Assembly: GCF_000422505.1 (NCBI RefSeq)
Contig: NZ_AULX01000018.1
Coordinates: 62,001-126,000, forward strand
DNA length: 64,000 nucleotides
Direction: 5' to 3'
DNA from: Paenibacillus pinihumi DSM 23905 = JCM 16419
GTDB lineage: Bacteria; Bacillota; Bacilli; Paenibacillales; Paenibacillaceae
Shown here: one piece after another, positions 45,842-54,805 of the stretch
Layout: each line of letters opens with the position of its first letter
Numbering within the stretch: the stretch's first letter is position 1
The notes under the pieces: generated by a model
What the model saw: only the letters and a program-made list of their open reading frames with translations
Databases searched by the model: none
What the model was told of the DNA's origin: nothing
Made by a program: the position numbers and the translations under genes

Positions 45842-46840
45842 ATGAAGGTTGACATGCATTTTCATCTTGAAGAAGGTCCTTATTCGCTACGCTGGCTGTC
45901 TCGTACTGTGCAGGCGCTGGCTTCCACGGAATCCGGTGTGGCTGGTCAATTTGGGCATCATAGCCTTGAATATATCAATCATATTTCTAATCAGCTAAGC
46001 AGCAGAATGCAGCAGGGCTGCTTCAGCGAGGAGTGGCTGGACCGTTATCTGGCAACGGGCCGCGAGCGGGGAATTCAGGCCTTCGGCGTTGTGGACCACC
46101 TGTACCGTTTCCGGGAATGCCGATCCTATTATGAAAAGCATATGCTGCTGGATGACAGCCCGGTGGGCAAATTGCAGAGAAAGTGGCTGGATCAGGTATG
46201 CGTAGCGTCGATTACGGATTTTGTGAATTTTGTTACGGAAGCGAAGAAAACCCGTCCCGATCTGGCAATGGGTATCGAAGCGGATTTCTTTGAGGGCGGC
46301 GAAGAGGAGCTGCGGGAACTGCTTACGGGCTATGACTGGGATTATGTGATCGGATCTGTGCATTTTATGGACGGCTGGGGCTTCGACAACCCGGAGACAC
46401 AGGAGCAATTCGCAAATCTGGACCCGATTACGACATATGCGGGCTACTTCGATCTGCTGCGCCAGGCATGTGCATCGGGCTTGTTCGAAATCATTGCCCA
46501 CCCGGATAACCTCAAAGTATTCGGATTTCGTCCGGAGAATGAGCAGGATTTGCTCCCCTTGTATCATTCGGTAGCGGAAGAGATGATTGCACATGGTGTA
46601 GCGACAGAGGTCAATACGGGGCTGGCCTACAGGTACCCGATTGCGGAGAGTTGCCCCAGTCCGATGTTCTTGACCGTGATTGCAGAGCACCGTGTGCCTA
46701 TTACACTATCGTCGGACTCCCATTTCCCCGATGATATTGGCACTCTGCTGGATGAAGCCGCCGCCGCTGTGATCGGGAGAGGCTACACCGAATTGACTGT
46801 ATTTAGAGAGCGCAAGCCTATTAAACTGGCGATTGGATAA
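45842..46840 (+). CDS. PHP domain phosphoesterase (histidinol-phosphatase-like)
   Basis: This 332-residue PHP-fold enzyme has the motifs DMHFHLEEG, VVDHLY, GIEADFF, VIGSVHF, IAHPDNL and LSSDSHFPDD, which supply the metal-binding His/Asp/Glu residues. GGAGGG lies 6 nt before ATG 45842. It closes the transporter-DeoR-phosphoesterase operon. Histidine biosynthesis is unlikely from context; dephosphorylation of an imported or intermediate metabolite is more plausible. Confidence 0.88.
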   Translation: MKVDMHFHLEEGPYSLRWLSRTVQALASTESGVAGQFGHHSLEYINHISNQLSSRMQQGCFSEEWLDRYLATGRERGIQAFGVVDHLYRFRECRSYYEKHMLLDDSPVGKLQRKWLDQVCVASITDFVNFVTEAKKTRPDLAMGIEADFFEGGEEELRELLTGYDWDYVIGSVHFMDGWGFDNPETQEQFANLDPITTYAGYFDLLRQACASGLFEIIAHPDNLKVFGFRPENEQDLLPLYHSVAEEMIAHGVATEVNTGLAYRYPIAESCPSPMFLTVIAEHRVPITLSSDSHFPDDIGTLLDEAAAAVIGRGYTELTVFRERKPIKLAIG

Positions 46841-46869
46841 GGTTTATAAAAAAGGATTTGGAATGTGCT

Positions 46870-46898
46870 TTGCTTATTTGAACAAATAGTGTTATACT
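46870..46898 (+). promoter_or_regulatory. Sigma-A-like promoter of the cold-shock gene
   Basis: TTGCTT (46870-46875), a 17-bp spacer and TATACT (46893-46898). This predicts a transcript starting near 46905 with a leader of about 110 nt before ATG 47017. Confidence 0.75.
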
Positions 46899-46921
46899 TA
46901 GTTTATCGTATATGAGACTAC

Positions 46922-46977
46922 AAGTCACATATTGAAAAGGGTTGCGATGCTGCCTTTTTTCGATATGTGACTTTTTT
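46922..46977 (+). promoter_or_regulatory. Terminator-like hairpin in the cold-shock gene leader
   Basis: AAGTCACATAT/ATATGTGACTT forms an outer 11-bp stem, and GAAAAGG/CCTTTTTTC pair inside it. A T6 run follows. It lies between the promoter at 46870-46898 and the csp start codon, so it is in the csp mRNA leader. It could be an attenuator or temperature-responsive element, or it could terminate read-through from the PHP gene. Confidence 0.7.
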
Positions 46978-47016
46978 AAAACGTACACGTAAAATATAGT
47001 ATTTGGAGGAAATAAC

Positions 47017-47217
47017 ATGCAAAAAGGTACAGTAAAATGGTTTAATGCAGAAAAAGGCTTTGGTTTTATCGAGGTTGAAGGCGGCGAAGACGTATTCGTA
47101 CACTTCAGCGCAATCACAGGTGACGGCTTCAAATCGCTGGATGAAGGACAACGTGTTGAGTTCAACATCGTTCAAGGCAACCGCGGTCAGCAAGCTGAAA
47201 ATGTTGTAAAACTATAA
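47017..47217 (+). CDS. Cold-shock protein (CspA family)
   Basis: This 66-residue single OB-fold protein has RNP1 KGFGFIEV and RNP2 VFVHFSAI, the nucleic-acid-binding motifs of CspA-type RNA chaperones. TTTGGAGGAAATAA precedes the ATG. A promoter and structured leader lie upstream and a terminator follows immediately, so it is monocistronic. Length and motifs are typical. Possible autoregulation through the leader hairpin is inferred. Confidence 0.97.
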   Translation: MQKGTVKWFNAEKGFGFIEVEGGEDVFVHFSAITGDGFKSLDEGQRVEFNIVQGNRGQQAENVVKL

Positions 47218-47223
47218 TTTACC

Positions 47224-47257
47224 AGCTACCCTGCCTAGAGTAGGGTAGCTTTTTTTC
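47224..47257 (+). terminator. Intrinsic terminator of the cold-shock gene
   Basis: AGCTACCCT/AGGGTAGCT arms with a short loop are followed by T7, just after the csp stop. Confidence 0.93.
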
Positions 47258-47474
47258 TTATCAGGATGCAGAAAATTGTATAGCAGTTGTTCTCATGTGT
47301 CTGCGCGAATATGCTGTATGTCTGTTCGTTAATTAACATTTCTCTACACAATACTGCTGTACAATGAAGAAATTCAAGAGGCAGAGAAACAGGCCGATGG
47401 AAGCCAAGCCAGTTTCGGACCCTGTGTGCAGCATTTGTGTGCGTACGAGAAATTCAGAAGGAGAGGGCTTGTCT

Positions 47475-47711
47475 ATGTATTATTCCCGGAAGAAGCCTGT
47501 TGGGGATTACGAGCAGGAAATGACAGCGATATGGTCATGTACACAGGAATCCTGCAACGGGTGGATGAGGGATGATTTTTCGTTTGAAGTTGTTCCTACC
47601 TGCTCACAATGCAATTCCCCGATGCTCCGCAGCATGAAAAGCCTCCCGGTTCTCATCAATTCAAGTTACGGGAATAAGATGGGAATTAAGAAGATGGAAA
47701 CTAAGCTATAG
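47475..47711 (+). CDS. YdjO-like cold-inducible zinc-ribbon protein
   Basis: This 78-residue protein has IWSCTQESCNGWMRDDFSFE and PTCSQC, so two cysteine pairs form a probable zinc ribbon. It resembles Bacillus YdjO (cold-inducible). ATG 47475 with AAGGAGAG upstream gives the family-like start; the frame extends to 47364 but that part is not family-like. It lies 257 bp after the cold-shock gene, so the pair may share cold induction. Confidence 0.85.
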   Translation: MYYSRKKPVGDYEQEMTAIWSCTQESCNGWMRDDFSFEVVPTCSQCNSPMLRSMKSLPVLINSSYGNKMGIKKMETKL

Positions 47712-47733
47712 TTGAACCTGTAATCGTTTTGAA

Positions 47734-47768
47734 AAACCAGTCCATTCTAACGTGTGGACTGGTTTTTT
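47734..47768 (+). terminator. Intrinsic terminator of the YdjO-like gene
   Basis: AAACCAGTCCA/TGGACTGGTTT forms an 11-bp stem with a 10-nt loop and a T6 run. Confidence 0.93.
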
Positions 47769-47969
47769 GTTGTAAATCATATGATTTCATGTCCTTCATG
47801 TCTGCAACGACTGCGGACTACATAGCCATTGGTCTTTGATGGCAAGCATGACGCTTTTGATCTCTCCTGTGTATATGAAATGAGTCAGCTGCTGTACAGG
47901 CTATTTTGAGGCTCCCGATTGATGCAGCTGTTGACTGTACCGCATATATTTGGCTCTCTTCATTTGACC

Positions 47970-49136
47970 TTACCGGTTGCCAAAAGCGTCCTTCCGGCCC
48001 CGCATTCTCCACACAATAAACCCGAAAACGACCGTGCACACTACAGCAATCACGGAATTATACATAAACACCTTGCGCATGCCGAACTGGTGGGTGGCGA
48101 TTCCGCCGGCAAAGCTGCCGATGATACGGGCTGCACCGAGCGTCAGCAGGCCGTTGAGCGTCTGTCCGCTCGCTTTCAGCTCCTTGGGCACATTCTGATT
48201 AATATAATACGCCATCGTCACTGTCAGCACGATAAAGATCAAACCGTGCAGCGCTTGCACCGGAAGCGCCCAGTAGGGGGAATCGATGACCGAGAACAGA
48301 TACCAGCGGATAACCGTAGCTACGGCTGCGACGAGCAAAATATAATGAACCTTCACCCGCTGGAAAATCCGGTTGGCAAACAACAGGAACGGCACTTCAC
48401 TGAGTGAAGAAATCACCATCGACCAGCCCAGCAGCAGATTGTTGCCGCCCAGATCGTTGAAATACATCGGGAAGAACGCATAATAATAGCCGAGCGTCAC
48501 CTGCAAAATAAAGCTGAAGCCCAGGTACAGCATGAGCAGCTTGTTCCGGAACAGTACCCGAATAGACACTTTGCTGCCGCCCTTGGACTGGTGGCCTTCA
48601 ATGACCGGAAATTTCAGTACGAGCAGGAAGCAGATCAGCACAATAAGCGCATACACGTAAAACAGAGAACCAATATGCTTCTGGGCAATCGCTCCGAACA
48701 GGAGAGACATGGCGGCGAAGCCGAACGTCCCGCCCATGCGGATCAGGCCGAAGCTTTGCAGCTTTTGCCGGTCCAGAACCTCCAGCGTAATGGTATCGCT
48801 CATTGCGAAGATTGAAGTCTGGAAGAAAGTGAAGATGCAGATCATTAATAATAAGTATAAAAACATAGTCGAGAGCGGATATAGCAGGGCAACGACACCG
48901 CTGCCTGTCAGCAGAATAAGCAGAATCATATTTTTCGTGCGCGCCCGGTCCCCCAATGCTCCCCATAACGGCTGGGCCAGAATCGCTACAAGCGGGCCAA
49001 GACTGAGCAGTGTCCCGATCTGGATCGAGTCAAAGCCGATATCCTGAAAATATACCGGAAGGAAGGTGCCGTACACTGCATTTCCGGCATAAATGAACAC
49101 ATAGAACAAAATAAAGTAGATTAAGCGGACTTTCAC
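47970..49136 (-). CDS. MFS transporter (MFS_1-like / sugar or nucleoside symporter type)
   Basis: This is a protein of about 388 residues with around twelve hydrophobic segments and the MFS loop motif ALGDRARTKN between helices 2 and 3. The frame is open to ATG 49190, but GAGAGGAG lies 7 nt before GTG 49136 (KVRLIYFILFYVF), which puts the first helix at the N-terminus; the upstream 18 residues are doubtful. It is divergent from a GH3 glycosidase gene, which suggests uptake of a glycoside or sugar. Substrate unknown. Confidence 0.88.
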   Translation of the reverse strand: MKVRLIYFILFYVFIYAGNAVYGTFLPVYFQDIGFDSIQIGTLLSLGPLVAILAQPLWGALGDRARTKNMILLILLTGSGVVALLYPLSTMFLYLLLMICIFTFFQTSIFAMSDTITLEVLDRQKLQSFGLIRMGGTFGFAAMSLLFGAIAQKHIGSLFYVYALIVLICFLLVLKFPVIEGHQSKGGSKVSIRVLFRNKLLMLYLGFSFILQVTLGYYYAFFPMYFNDLGGNNLLLGWSMVISSLSEVPFLLFANRIFQRVKVHYILLVAAVATVIRWYLFSVIDSPYWALPVQALHGLIFIVLTVTMAYYINQNVPKELKASGQTLNGLLTLGAARIIGSFAGGIATHQFGMRKVFMYNSVIAVVCTVVFGFIVWRMRGRKDAFGNR

Positions 49137-49360
49137 AGGAAAGCTCCTCTCTGGAGTCATGTTCATATTCAGGCCATTTACAATAAACAAAAGGCTCTGT
49201 TACAGCAGCCCTTCCCAGTATAGCAAAATTCCGCCGGGTAGAAGCTTCTAATCTGCAATTCCGGCAAATTGTTGATGTTTTTGACCAGAATTCCACTATT
49301 GGCGAAAGTGGCATCCCGATATAATGAAGGAAGAAGCTGACCAGGATGGGGGTAATTCAC

Positions 49361-51520
49361 ATGTTAAAAACGTCTGTAACCGCTTTATTGGAACAAATGA
49401 CGCTGGAGGAAAAGATCGCCCAGTTGATGCAAATTACACCGAACTTTTTGACGGATAACAAAGCCGACCTTACCGGGCCAATGGAATGGATGGGACTGAC
49501 GGAAGAGTCAGTGAGCAACGTTGGTTCCGTGCTCAGTGCTGTAGGAGCCAAGGACGTCATTGAGTTGCAAAAGAAATATATGGCGGGTAATCGCCTCGGC
49601 ATTCCGCTGCTGTTCATGGCTGACATCATTCACGGATACCGGACGATCTTCCCGGTGACACTCGCCATTGCCTGCTCCTGGGATATGAAGCTTGCGGAAC
49701 AGAGTGCGGCTATTGCAGCGAAGGAATCCGCAGTGACGGGCATTCATGTCACCTTTGCGCCGATGGTCGACCTGGTGCGTGATCCGAGATGGGGCAGGGT
49801 CATGGAATCGACAGGGGAAGACCCGTATTTGAACAGCGAGTTTGCGCGGGCGTTTGTCCGCGGTTTTCAGGGCCATGATCTGAGCCGGGATTCCGACCGG
49901 ATCGCTGCATGCGTCAAGCATTTTGCCGCATACGGGGCTTCGGAAGGCGGGCGTGATTACAATACGGTAAATATGTCGGAGAGGCAGCTCAGAGAATCGT
50001 ATTTGCCGGCTTACAAGGCAGCGTTAGATGAAGGCTGTGAAATGGTGATGACGGCCTTCAACGTCGTTGACGGTGTTCCGGCTACCGGCAATAAGTGGCT
50101 GATGCGCAAGCTGCTTCGCGAGGAATGGGGCTTTGATGGCATGCTGATTTCCGATTGGGGTGCTGTGCATGAAATGATTCCGCATGGTGCGGCAGAGGGC
50201 GGAGAACAAGCCGCGCAGAAAGCGATCCAGGCCGGGGTCGATATGGAGATGATGTCCTCCTGCTATATTAACAACCTGAAGGAATTAGTAGAATCCGGCA
50301 AGCTGGATGAGGCTCTAATCGATGAGAGCGTGCTGCGGGTGCTGCGTTTAAAGGAAAAGCTCGGCTTGTTCGAAAATCCGTACCGCGGTGCGGACGAGCA
50401 GCGGGAGAAAGAAATTATACTGTGCGACGAGCATCGTCAGGCGGCCCGCGAAATTGCGGCGAAGTCAAGCGTCCTGCTGAAAAATGAGCAGATGCTGCCG
50501 CTGCATCCGGGGCAGCGGATCGCCCTGATCGGGCCATTCGCCCAAAGCGGGGATATTCTCGGTCCATGGTCGATCTGGGGCTCCAGAGAAGAGGCTGTTC
50601 AGCTCTTTGAAGGCCTGTCCGAGAAGACAGCGCCAGCACGGATTTCCGTGGCCCAGGGCTGCGATATCGAGACGGGTACAGACGAGCAGCTGGCAGAAGC
50701 GGTTCAGGCCGCACAATCTGCTGAGGTGATTGTGCTCGCGCTCGGTGAACGGTCCGAGATGAGCGGCGAAGCAGGAAGCCGGGCGGATATCCGGCTGCCG
50801 CAGGTACAGCTTGATCTGATCGCCCGTCTCAAGCAGCTTGACAAGCCAATTGCCGTCGTCTTGTTCAATGGCCGCCCGCTTGATCTGCATGGTGTCATTG
50901 ATCCGGCAGATGCGGTTCTGGAAGCCTGGTATCCGGGTACAGAGGGAGGCAGCGCGATTGCGGATTTGCTGTTCGGAGATGTTAACCCGTCAGGCCGTCT
51001 TGCCATGTCCTTCCCGCATTCGGTCGGGCAAATTCCGGTATACTACAACAATTACAATACAGGCCGCCCGCTTACGCCTGAGAATGCGGACCAGCGTTAT
51101 GTGTCCAAGTATTTGGACATTCCGAATGCGCCGCTGCTGCCGTTCGGCTACGGTTTAAGCTATACCTCATTCACATACAGTCCGGCGCTGCTGTCTTCCG
51201 ACATCCTGCAAGCAGGGGAGAAACTGAACGTTACCGTAGACGTTACAAATAGCGGGGAGCGTGCAGGAGAAGAATTGGTGCAGCTCTATGTACGTGACAT
51301 CGTGGGCGAAGTCGTGCGCCCGCTCAAAGAGTTGAAGGCATTTGAGAAGGTCAGCCTCAAGCCGGGTGAAACAAAGAGCGTAACCTTTACAATTCAGGAG
51401 GAACAGCTCCGTTACTACCATTCCGATTTGAGCTATGACAGTGATGCAGGCGATTTTCAAGTCTTTGTGGGCCCGAACAGCCGGGATGTCGAGACGCTTG
51501 CTTTCCGTCTGGTCAAATAA
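49361..51520 (+). CDS. Glycoside hydrolase family 3 (beta-glucosidase-like)
   Basis: This 719-residue GH3 enzyme has an N-terminal TIM barrel with the nucleophile Asp265 in GMLISDWGAVHEM and KHFAAYGASEGGRDYN, a C-terminal alpha/beta sandwich (VIVLALGERSEMSGEAGSR) and a fibronectin-III-like end (ADDRVELVQLYVRD-like: GEELVQLYVRD). No signal peptide, so it is intracellular and acts on imported oligosaccharides. GATGGGGG precedes ATG 49361; a TATAAT at 49320-49325 may be its -10 box with a weak -35. It is divergent from the MFS gene. Confidence 0.94.
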   Translation: MLKTSVTALLEQMTLEEKIAQLMQITPNFLTDNKADLTGPMEWMGLTEESVSNVGSVLSAVGAKDVIELQKKYMAGNRLGIPLLFMADIIHGYRTIFPVTLAIACSWDMKLAEQSAAIAAKESAVTGIHVTFAPMVDLVRDPRWGRVMESTGEDPYLNSEFARAFVRGFQGHDLSRDSDRIAACVKHFAAYGASEGGRDYNTVNMSERQLRESYLPAYKAALDEGCEMVMTAFNVVDGVPATGNKWLMRKLLREEWGFDGMLISDWGAVHEMIPHGAAEGGEQAAQKAIQAGVDMEMMSSCYINNLKELVESGKLDEALIDESVLRVLRLKEKLGLFENPYRGADEQREKEIILCDEHRQAAREIAAKSSVLLKNEQMLPLHPGQRIALIGPFAQSGDILGPWSIWGSREEAVQLFEGLSEKTAPARISVAQGCDIETGTDEQLAEAVQAAQSAEVIVLALGERSEMSGEAGSRADIRLPQVQLDLIARLKQLDKPIAVVLFNGRPLDLHGVIDPADAVLEAWYPGTEGGSAIADLLFGDVNPSGRLAMSFPHSVGQIPVYYNNYNTGRPLTPENADQRYVSKYLDIPNAPLLPFGYGLSYTSFTYSPALLSSDILQAGEKLNVTVDVTNSGERAGEELVQLYVRDIVGEVVRPLKELKAFEKVSLKPGETKSVTFTIQEEQLRYYHSDLSYDSDAGDFQVFVGPNSRDVETLAFRLVK

Positions 51521-51551
51521 TCAGACCTGCATACGGTAATTTTATTGAAGG

Positions 51552-51590
51552 AAAGCCGAGAACCGGACACAGCTGGTTTTCGGCTTTTTT
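51552..51590 (+). terminator. Intrinsic terminator of the GH3 gene
   Basis: AAAGCCGAGAACC/GGTTTTCGGCTTT arms with a T6 run, about 30 bp after the GH3 stop. Confidence 0.9.
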
Positions 51591-51765
51591 AATCTTACAA
51601 TCCTTTGCCTATGCAAGAGCAGATGTTTTTTTGCACGCAAGGTCTGCTTCCTTTTCTATGCAAAGAGAGCCGTGTTGGCGGGGGAGGAGCCATGCAGGGG
51701 GATGTTCAGGCTGTACAGGTAGTGCTAATATATACACCAGGCATACAAACAGGAGTGACAGCAGC

Positions 51766-52491
51766 ATGAATGAGCAAATGCAGGCCAAGGGCATCTTTTT
51801 TGATGTAGACGATACATTATATGATCATTTAACCCCTTTGCGAAAAGCGCTTGAGGAGGTTGCAGATACAGGCAGCGATTTCCCCTATGATGCGGCTTAC
51901 CATCGGCTTCGCTATTACAGTGATATGCTGTCTCTGGAACTGGGCGGCGCAGGAGCTATGGAAACAGGCAGTGCGACAGAGCTGATGCGCAGGCGGCGCT
52001 TCCAACTGGCGCTCGCCGAGTTCGGCATGGAGCTGAGCGAGGAACAGGCCGCACAAATGCAGGCCGCTTATATCGGCTGCCAATACGAAATTACCATGTT
52101 CCCCGGGGCCAGAGAATTAATTGAGAAGCTGGTACGGGCAGGACATATTGTCGGCCTGATTACAAATGGGGCAGGCGGACATCAGATGAACAAAATCAGC
52201 GCCATGAATTTGGATGATCTGATCCCGTCTGAATATCAGTTTGTCTCGGGGGTCGTAGGATGGGACAAGCCGGATGTGCGGATTTTTAGCCATGTTAATG
52301 AACGCACGGGGACAGTTCCGGCCAATAGTGTGTATATCGGGGATTCCTGGCGTAACGATGTTATCGGAGCGCTTGAGGCTGGCTGGCGCGTCATCTGGTT
52401 CAATCATCGCGGGGTAGAGCCGGAATCGGAACATACTCCCCAGCACATTGCAGCCGATTATGAGGAACTGGGCCGGCTGCTGATAGACTGA
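51766..52491 (+). CDS. HAD family hydrolase (phosphatase)
   Basis: This 241-residue HAD phosphatase has motif I FFDVDDTLYDH, motif II LITNGAGG, the conserved Lys in GWDKPDVRIF and motif IV YIGDSWRNDVIG. A helical cap lies between motifs I and II. ATG 51766 has AGGAGTG upstream; the longer frame from 51631 begins with non-family sequence. Substrate unknown; similar proteins act on nucleotides or sugar phosphates. Confidence 0.92.
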   Translation: MNEQMQAKGIFFDVDDTLYDHLTPLRKALEEVADTGSDFPYDAAYHRLRYYSDMLSLELGGAGAMETGSATELMRRRRFQLALAEFGMELSEEQAAQMQAAYIGCQYEITMFPGARELIEKLVRAGHIVGLITNGAGGHQMNKISAMNLDDLIPSEYQFVSGVVGWDKPDVRIFSHVNERTGTVPANSVYIGDSWRNDVIGALEAGWRVIWFNHRGVEPESEHTPQHIAADYEELGRLLID

Positions 52492-52606
52492 CCTGGTGCA
52501 GCAGCGGGCTGCATGTACGCTTCCTTTGGTCAAACACACAAGCGCCCAATTTTGCATAGGGTGTAAGGGATGAAGTGACCTGTGAAAAGAAAGGGAGCGG
52601 ATCGAC

Positions 52607-53683
52607 ATGACACAGCAGCTGCATTTTTTCGCACGCGGCAATACGGCTGAAGGCTTGCATAGCTTGAACGACTCGGTCTATGAAGAAGTGAAAACCTTTT
52701 ATGTGCTGGAAGGATACCCGGGAAGCTCTTCGGAGGTGCTTGGGCAGCTGGCAGAGGCCTGGAGCGGGAAGGATTGGAATATTCAATGGATTCATCAGCC
52801 GCTGGACAGCGAATTGCTGGAGGGAATCATTCTGCCGGATCACCAGCTCGCGATTGTAGACGGAGAGTCATGGGGCGGCAATAGCGCAGCGCAAGAAGCG
52901 GTCATCCACATCGTGAACTTAAACCAGGCGCTGCAAGATGATATCCTGTCCGCAGCGCGTGAGACGATAACGGCACTGGAATTGGAGATCAGTCGGACCT
53001 GCGAAGCTGCCTATGCGTTATTCCAGCAGACACTGCGGATCCATGACGAATGGGAAGTTTTCTATATTGAGGCGCTGGACCATGACATAATGAACGGTCT
53101 CGCTGCTGATTGGGCCAATCGCCATTTGACCCCGCCTGCCAGGGAAAAGACAGCCAAAGTCGCCCATCGTTTTCTCGGAGCAGCTACCTGGCGAGGGGCC
53201 GTCGACTATGTGCTTAATCTGACGGATGACCTGAACACCCGCGTATTCGTGAAGGGGCGCCCGGGATCGGGCAAATCCACGCTATTCAAGAAGCTTGCGG
53301 CAGCGGCAGCTGGCAGAGGGATCGATGTGGAGGTGTATCATTGCGGCTTTGATCCGAACAGTCTGGATATGCTGATTTTCCCGGAACTTAGCCTGGCGAT
53401 CTTTGACAGCACTGCACCGCATGAGCATTTTCCTTCACGGGAAGGAGATAGCATCCTGGATGTGTACGGACTTGCAATTCCGGAGGGGACGGATGAGAAG
53501 CACAGTGAAGCGGTAGCCGAAGTAAGCGCCCGGTACAAAACATCGATGAAGCAATCGATTGCCCTGCTGGCAGAGGTTAAGCGGCTTCGCGAACGATTGG
53601 AAGAGCTGTATAAGGAAGCGGCTGACCCAGCCGCGCTGTCCCTTATTGGCCGGGAATTGCTCTTGGAACTGGAACATGTGTAG
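52607..53683 (+). CDS. PRK06851-type protein with two P-loop ATPase halves
   Basis: This 358-residue protein looks like a duplicated NTPase. The first half has a degenerate nucleotide site (FYVLEGYPGSSSEVLG, lacking the Lys-Ser/Thr). The second has an intact Walker A (VFVKGRPGSGKSTLFKKL, near 222). The two halves share the order P-loop, HxPLD/YHCGFDPxSLD, then LAIVDG/LAIFDST. The C-terminus is helical. AAAGGGAGCGG precedes the ATG. Function unknown; it is flanked by two HAD phosphatases. Confidence 0.8.
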   Translation: MTQQLHFFARGNTAEGLHSLNDSVYEEVKTFYVLEGYPGSSSEVLGQLAEAWSGKDWNIQWIHQPLDSELLEGIILPDHQLAIVDGESWGGNSAAQEAVIHIVNLNQALQDDILSAARETITALELEISRTCEAAYALFQQTLRIHDEWEVFYIEALDHDIMNGLAADWANRHLTPPAREKTAKVAHRFLGAATWRGAVDYVLNLTDDLNTRVFVKGRPGSGKSTLFKKLAAAAAGRGIDVEVYHCGFDPNSLDMLIFPELSLAIFDSTAPHEHFPSREGDSILDVYGLAIPEGTDEKHSEAVAEVSARYKTSMKQSIALLAEVKRLRERLEELYKEAADPAALSLIGRELLLELEHV

Positions 53684-53810
53684 TTAGTCGGCCTTTTTAA
53701 TGACTACAGCCTGTAGCCTGTGATGATTCCATACCGGAATTTACAGGTTGCAGGCTTAATTATGAATCTTATGTTCTGTGGCAGCAAATTTTAAAGAGGG
53801 GGGAAGATAA

Positions 53811-54503
53811 GTGAAATATGACGTCATTTTGTTCGATGTCGATGATACGCTATTTGACTTTCGTGAGTCGGAAAGGAGGGCGCTTCACAACGCTTTTGTA
53901 GATTTTAAGCTTTCTGAGGGGGTCAACGACTATTCAGCAAGTTATAAAGAAATCAGCAAGGTGCTGTGGGACGAGCTGGAGCAGGGGAAGATGACCTTGA
54001 ATGAGCTGGGAGCGGAGAGATTCAGAAGACTGTTTCTGACCCATCAGCTCCCGTTCAATGGGGAGGAGTTCAACAGAATTTATCTCGGGTATTTGGGGGC
54101 AGAATCCCATCTTCTTGCGGGAGCGGCAGAAGTGTGCGGGCAATTAGCGGATTGCCGGCTCGCGGTAATTACCAACGGCTTTAAGGAAGTACAGGCCTCA
54201 AGAATTACTCTCTCTGTGCTGAGGGACAAGTTCGAACAAATCATCGTATCGGAAGATGCAGGTATTCAGAAGCCTGACAAGGGTATTTTCGATTATGCTT
54301 TTGCGAAGCTCGATCTTACGGATAAATCCAGGGTACTGATGGTTGGAGACTCTCTGACTTCAGATGTTCTCGGCGGAAATAACTATGGAATTGACACCTG
54401 CTGGTATAATCCGCACCGCAAGCCAAACGTGACAAAAATCATACCGACTTATGAAATTTTTGAGCTTGAAGAACTTGTAAATATTACGGGACAAGCTAAA
54501 TAG
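53811..54503 (+). CDS. YjjG-family HAD nucleotidase
   Basis: This 230-residue HAD phosphatase has LFDVDDTLFDFRESE, VITNGFKEVQ, IQKPDKGIF and VGDSLTSDVLGG, the pattern of YjjG/YfnB-type noncanonical pyrimidine nucleotidases. It starts at GTG 53811 with GAGGGGGGAAG upstream. It probably removes phosphate from damaged or surplus nucleoside monophosphates; this is inferred from the family. Confidence 0.92.
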   Translation: MKYDVILFDVDDTLFDFRESERRALHNAFVDFKLSEGVNDYSASYKEISKVLWDELEQGKMTLNELGAERFRRLFLTHQLPFNGEEFNRIYLGYLGAESHLLAGAAEVCGQLADCRLAVITNGFKEVQASRITLSVLRDKFEQIIVSEDAGIQKPDKGIFDYAFAKLDLTDKSRVLMVGDSLTSDVLGGNNYGIDTCWYNPHRKPNVTKIIPTYEIFELEELVNITGQAK

Positions 54504-54696
54504 CAATTGATATGTATATTTATGCAAAAATTTATGATTCCTTATTTCAATGAAAACACTATTACTCATCATGAATATTATTAATATCCACAATATCAAG
54601 ATCAGATAATCATCAGTTAATAGTATAAATATAATTTCACTTCTAAAAGGTTAATTGGATGAATTAAAAACGCATAATTTGGGTTTTTAAGGGAGA

Positions 54697-54757
54697 ATAG
54701 TGGGACGGAAGCCCGAAAATTCCAGCGGGAAACCGTTGACGGCGGTCTTGAAACTAT
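54697..54757 (+). ncRNA. Candidate structured leader RNA upstream of carbonic anhydrase
   Basis: A GC-rich island in an AT-rich intergenic region can fold as a multibranch: ATAGT (54697-54701) pairs with ACTAT (54753-54757) and encloses GGG-ACGGAAG-CCC, TTCC-AGCG-GGAA and ACCG-TTGACGG-CGGT. It ends 48 bp before ATG 54806. I could not match it to a known riboswitch class. No ORF explains it. Confidence 0.4.
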
Positions 54758-54805
54758 GAATAATAGAAACATGATATTTTGCCAATGCCAGAGGAGGCTT
54801 TTGAG

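Noticed and set aside
54697-54757. Cyclic-di-GMP, guanidine or ZTP riboswitch
   Set aside because: Only short look-alike pieces (GGGACGG, CGGG) occur; the companion conserved elements of each class are missing.
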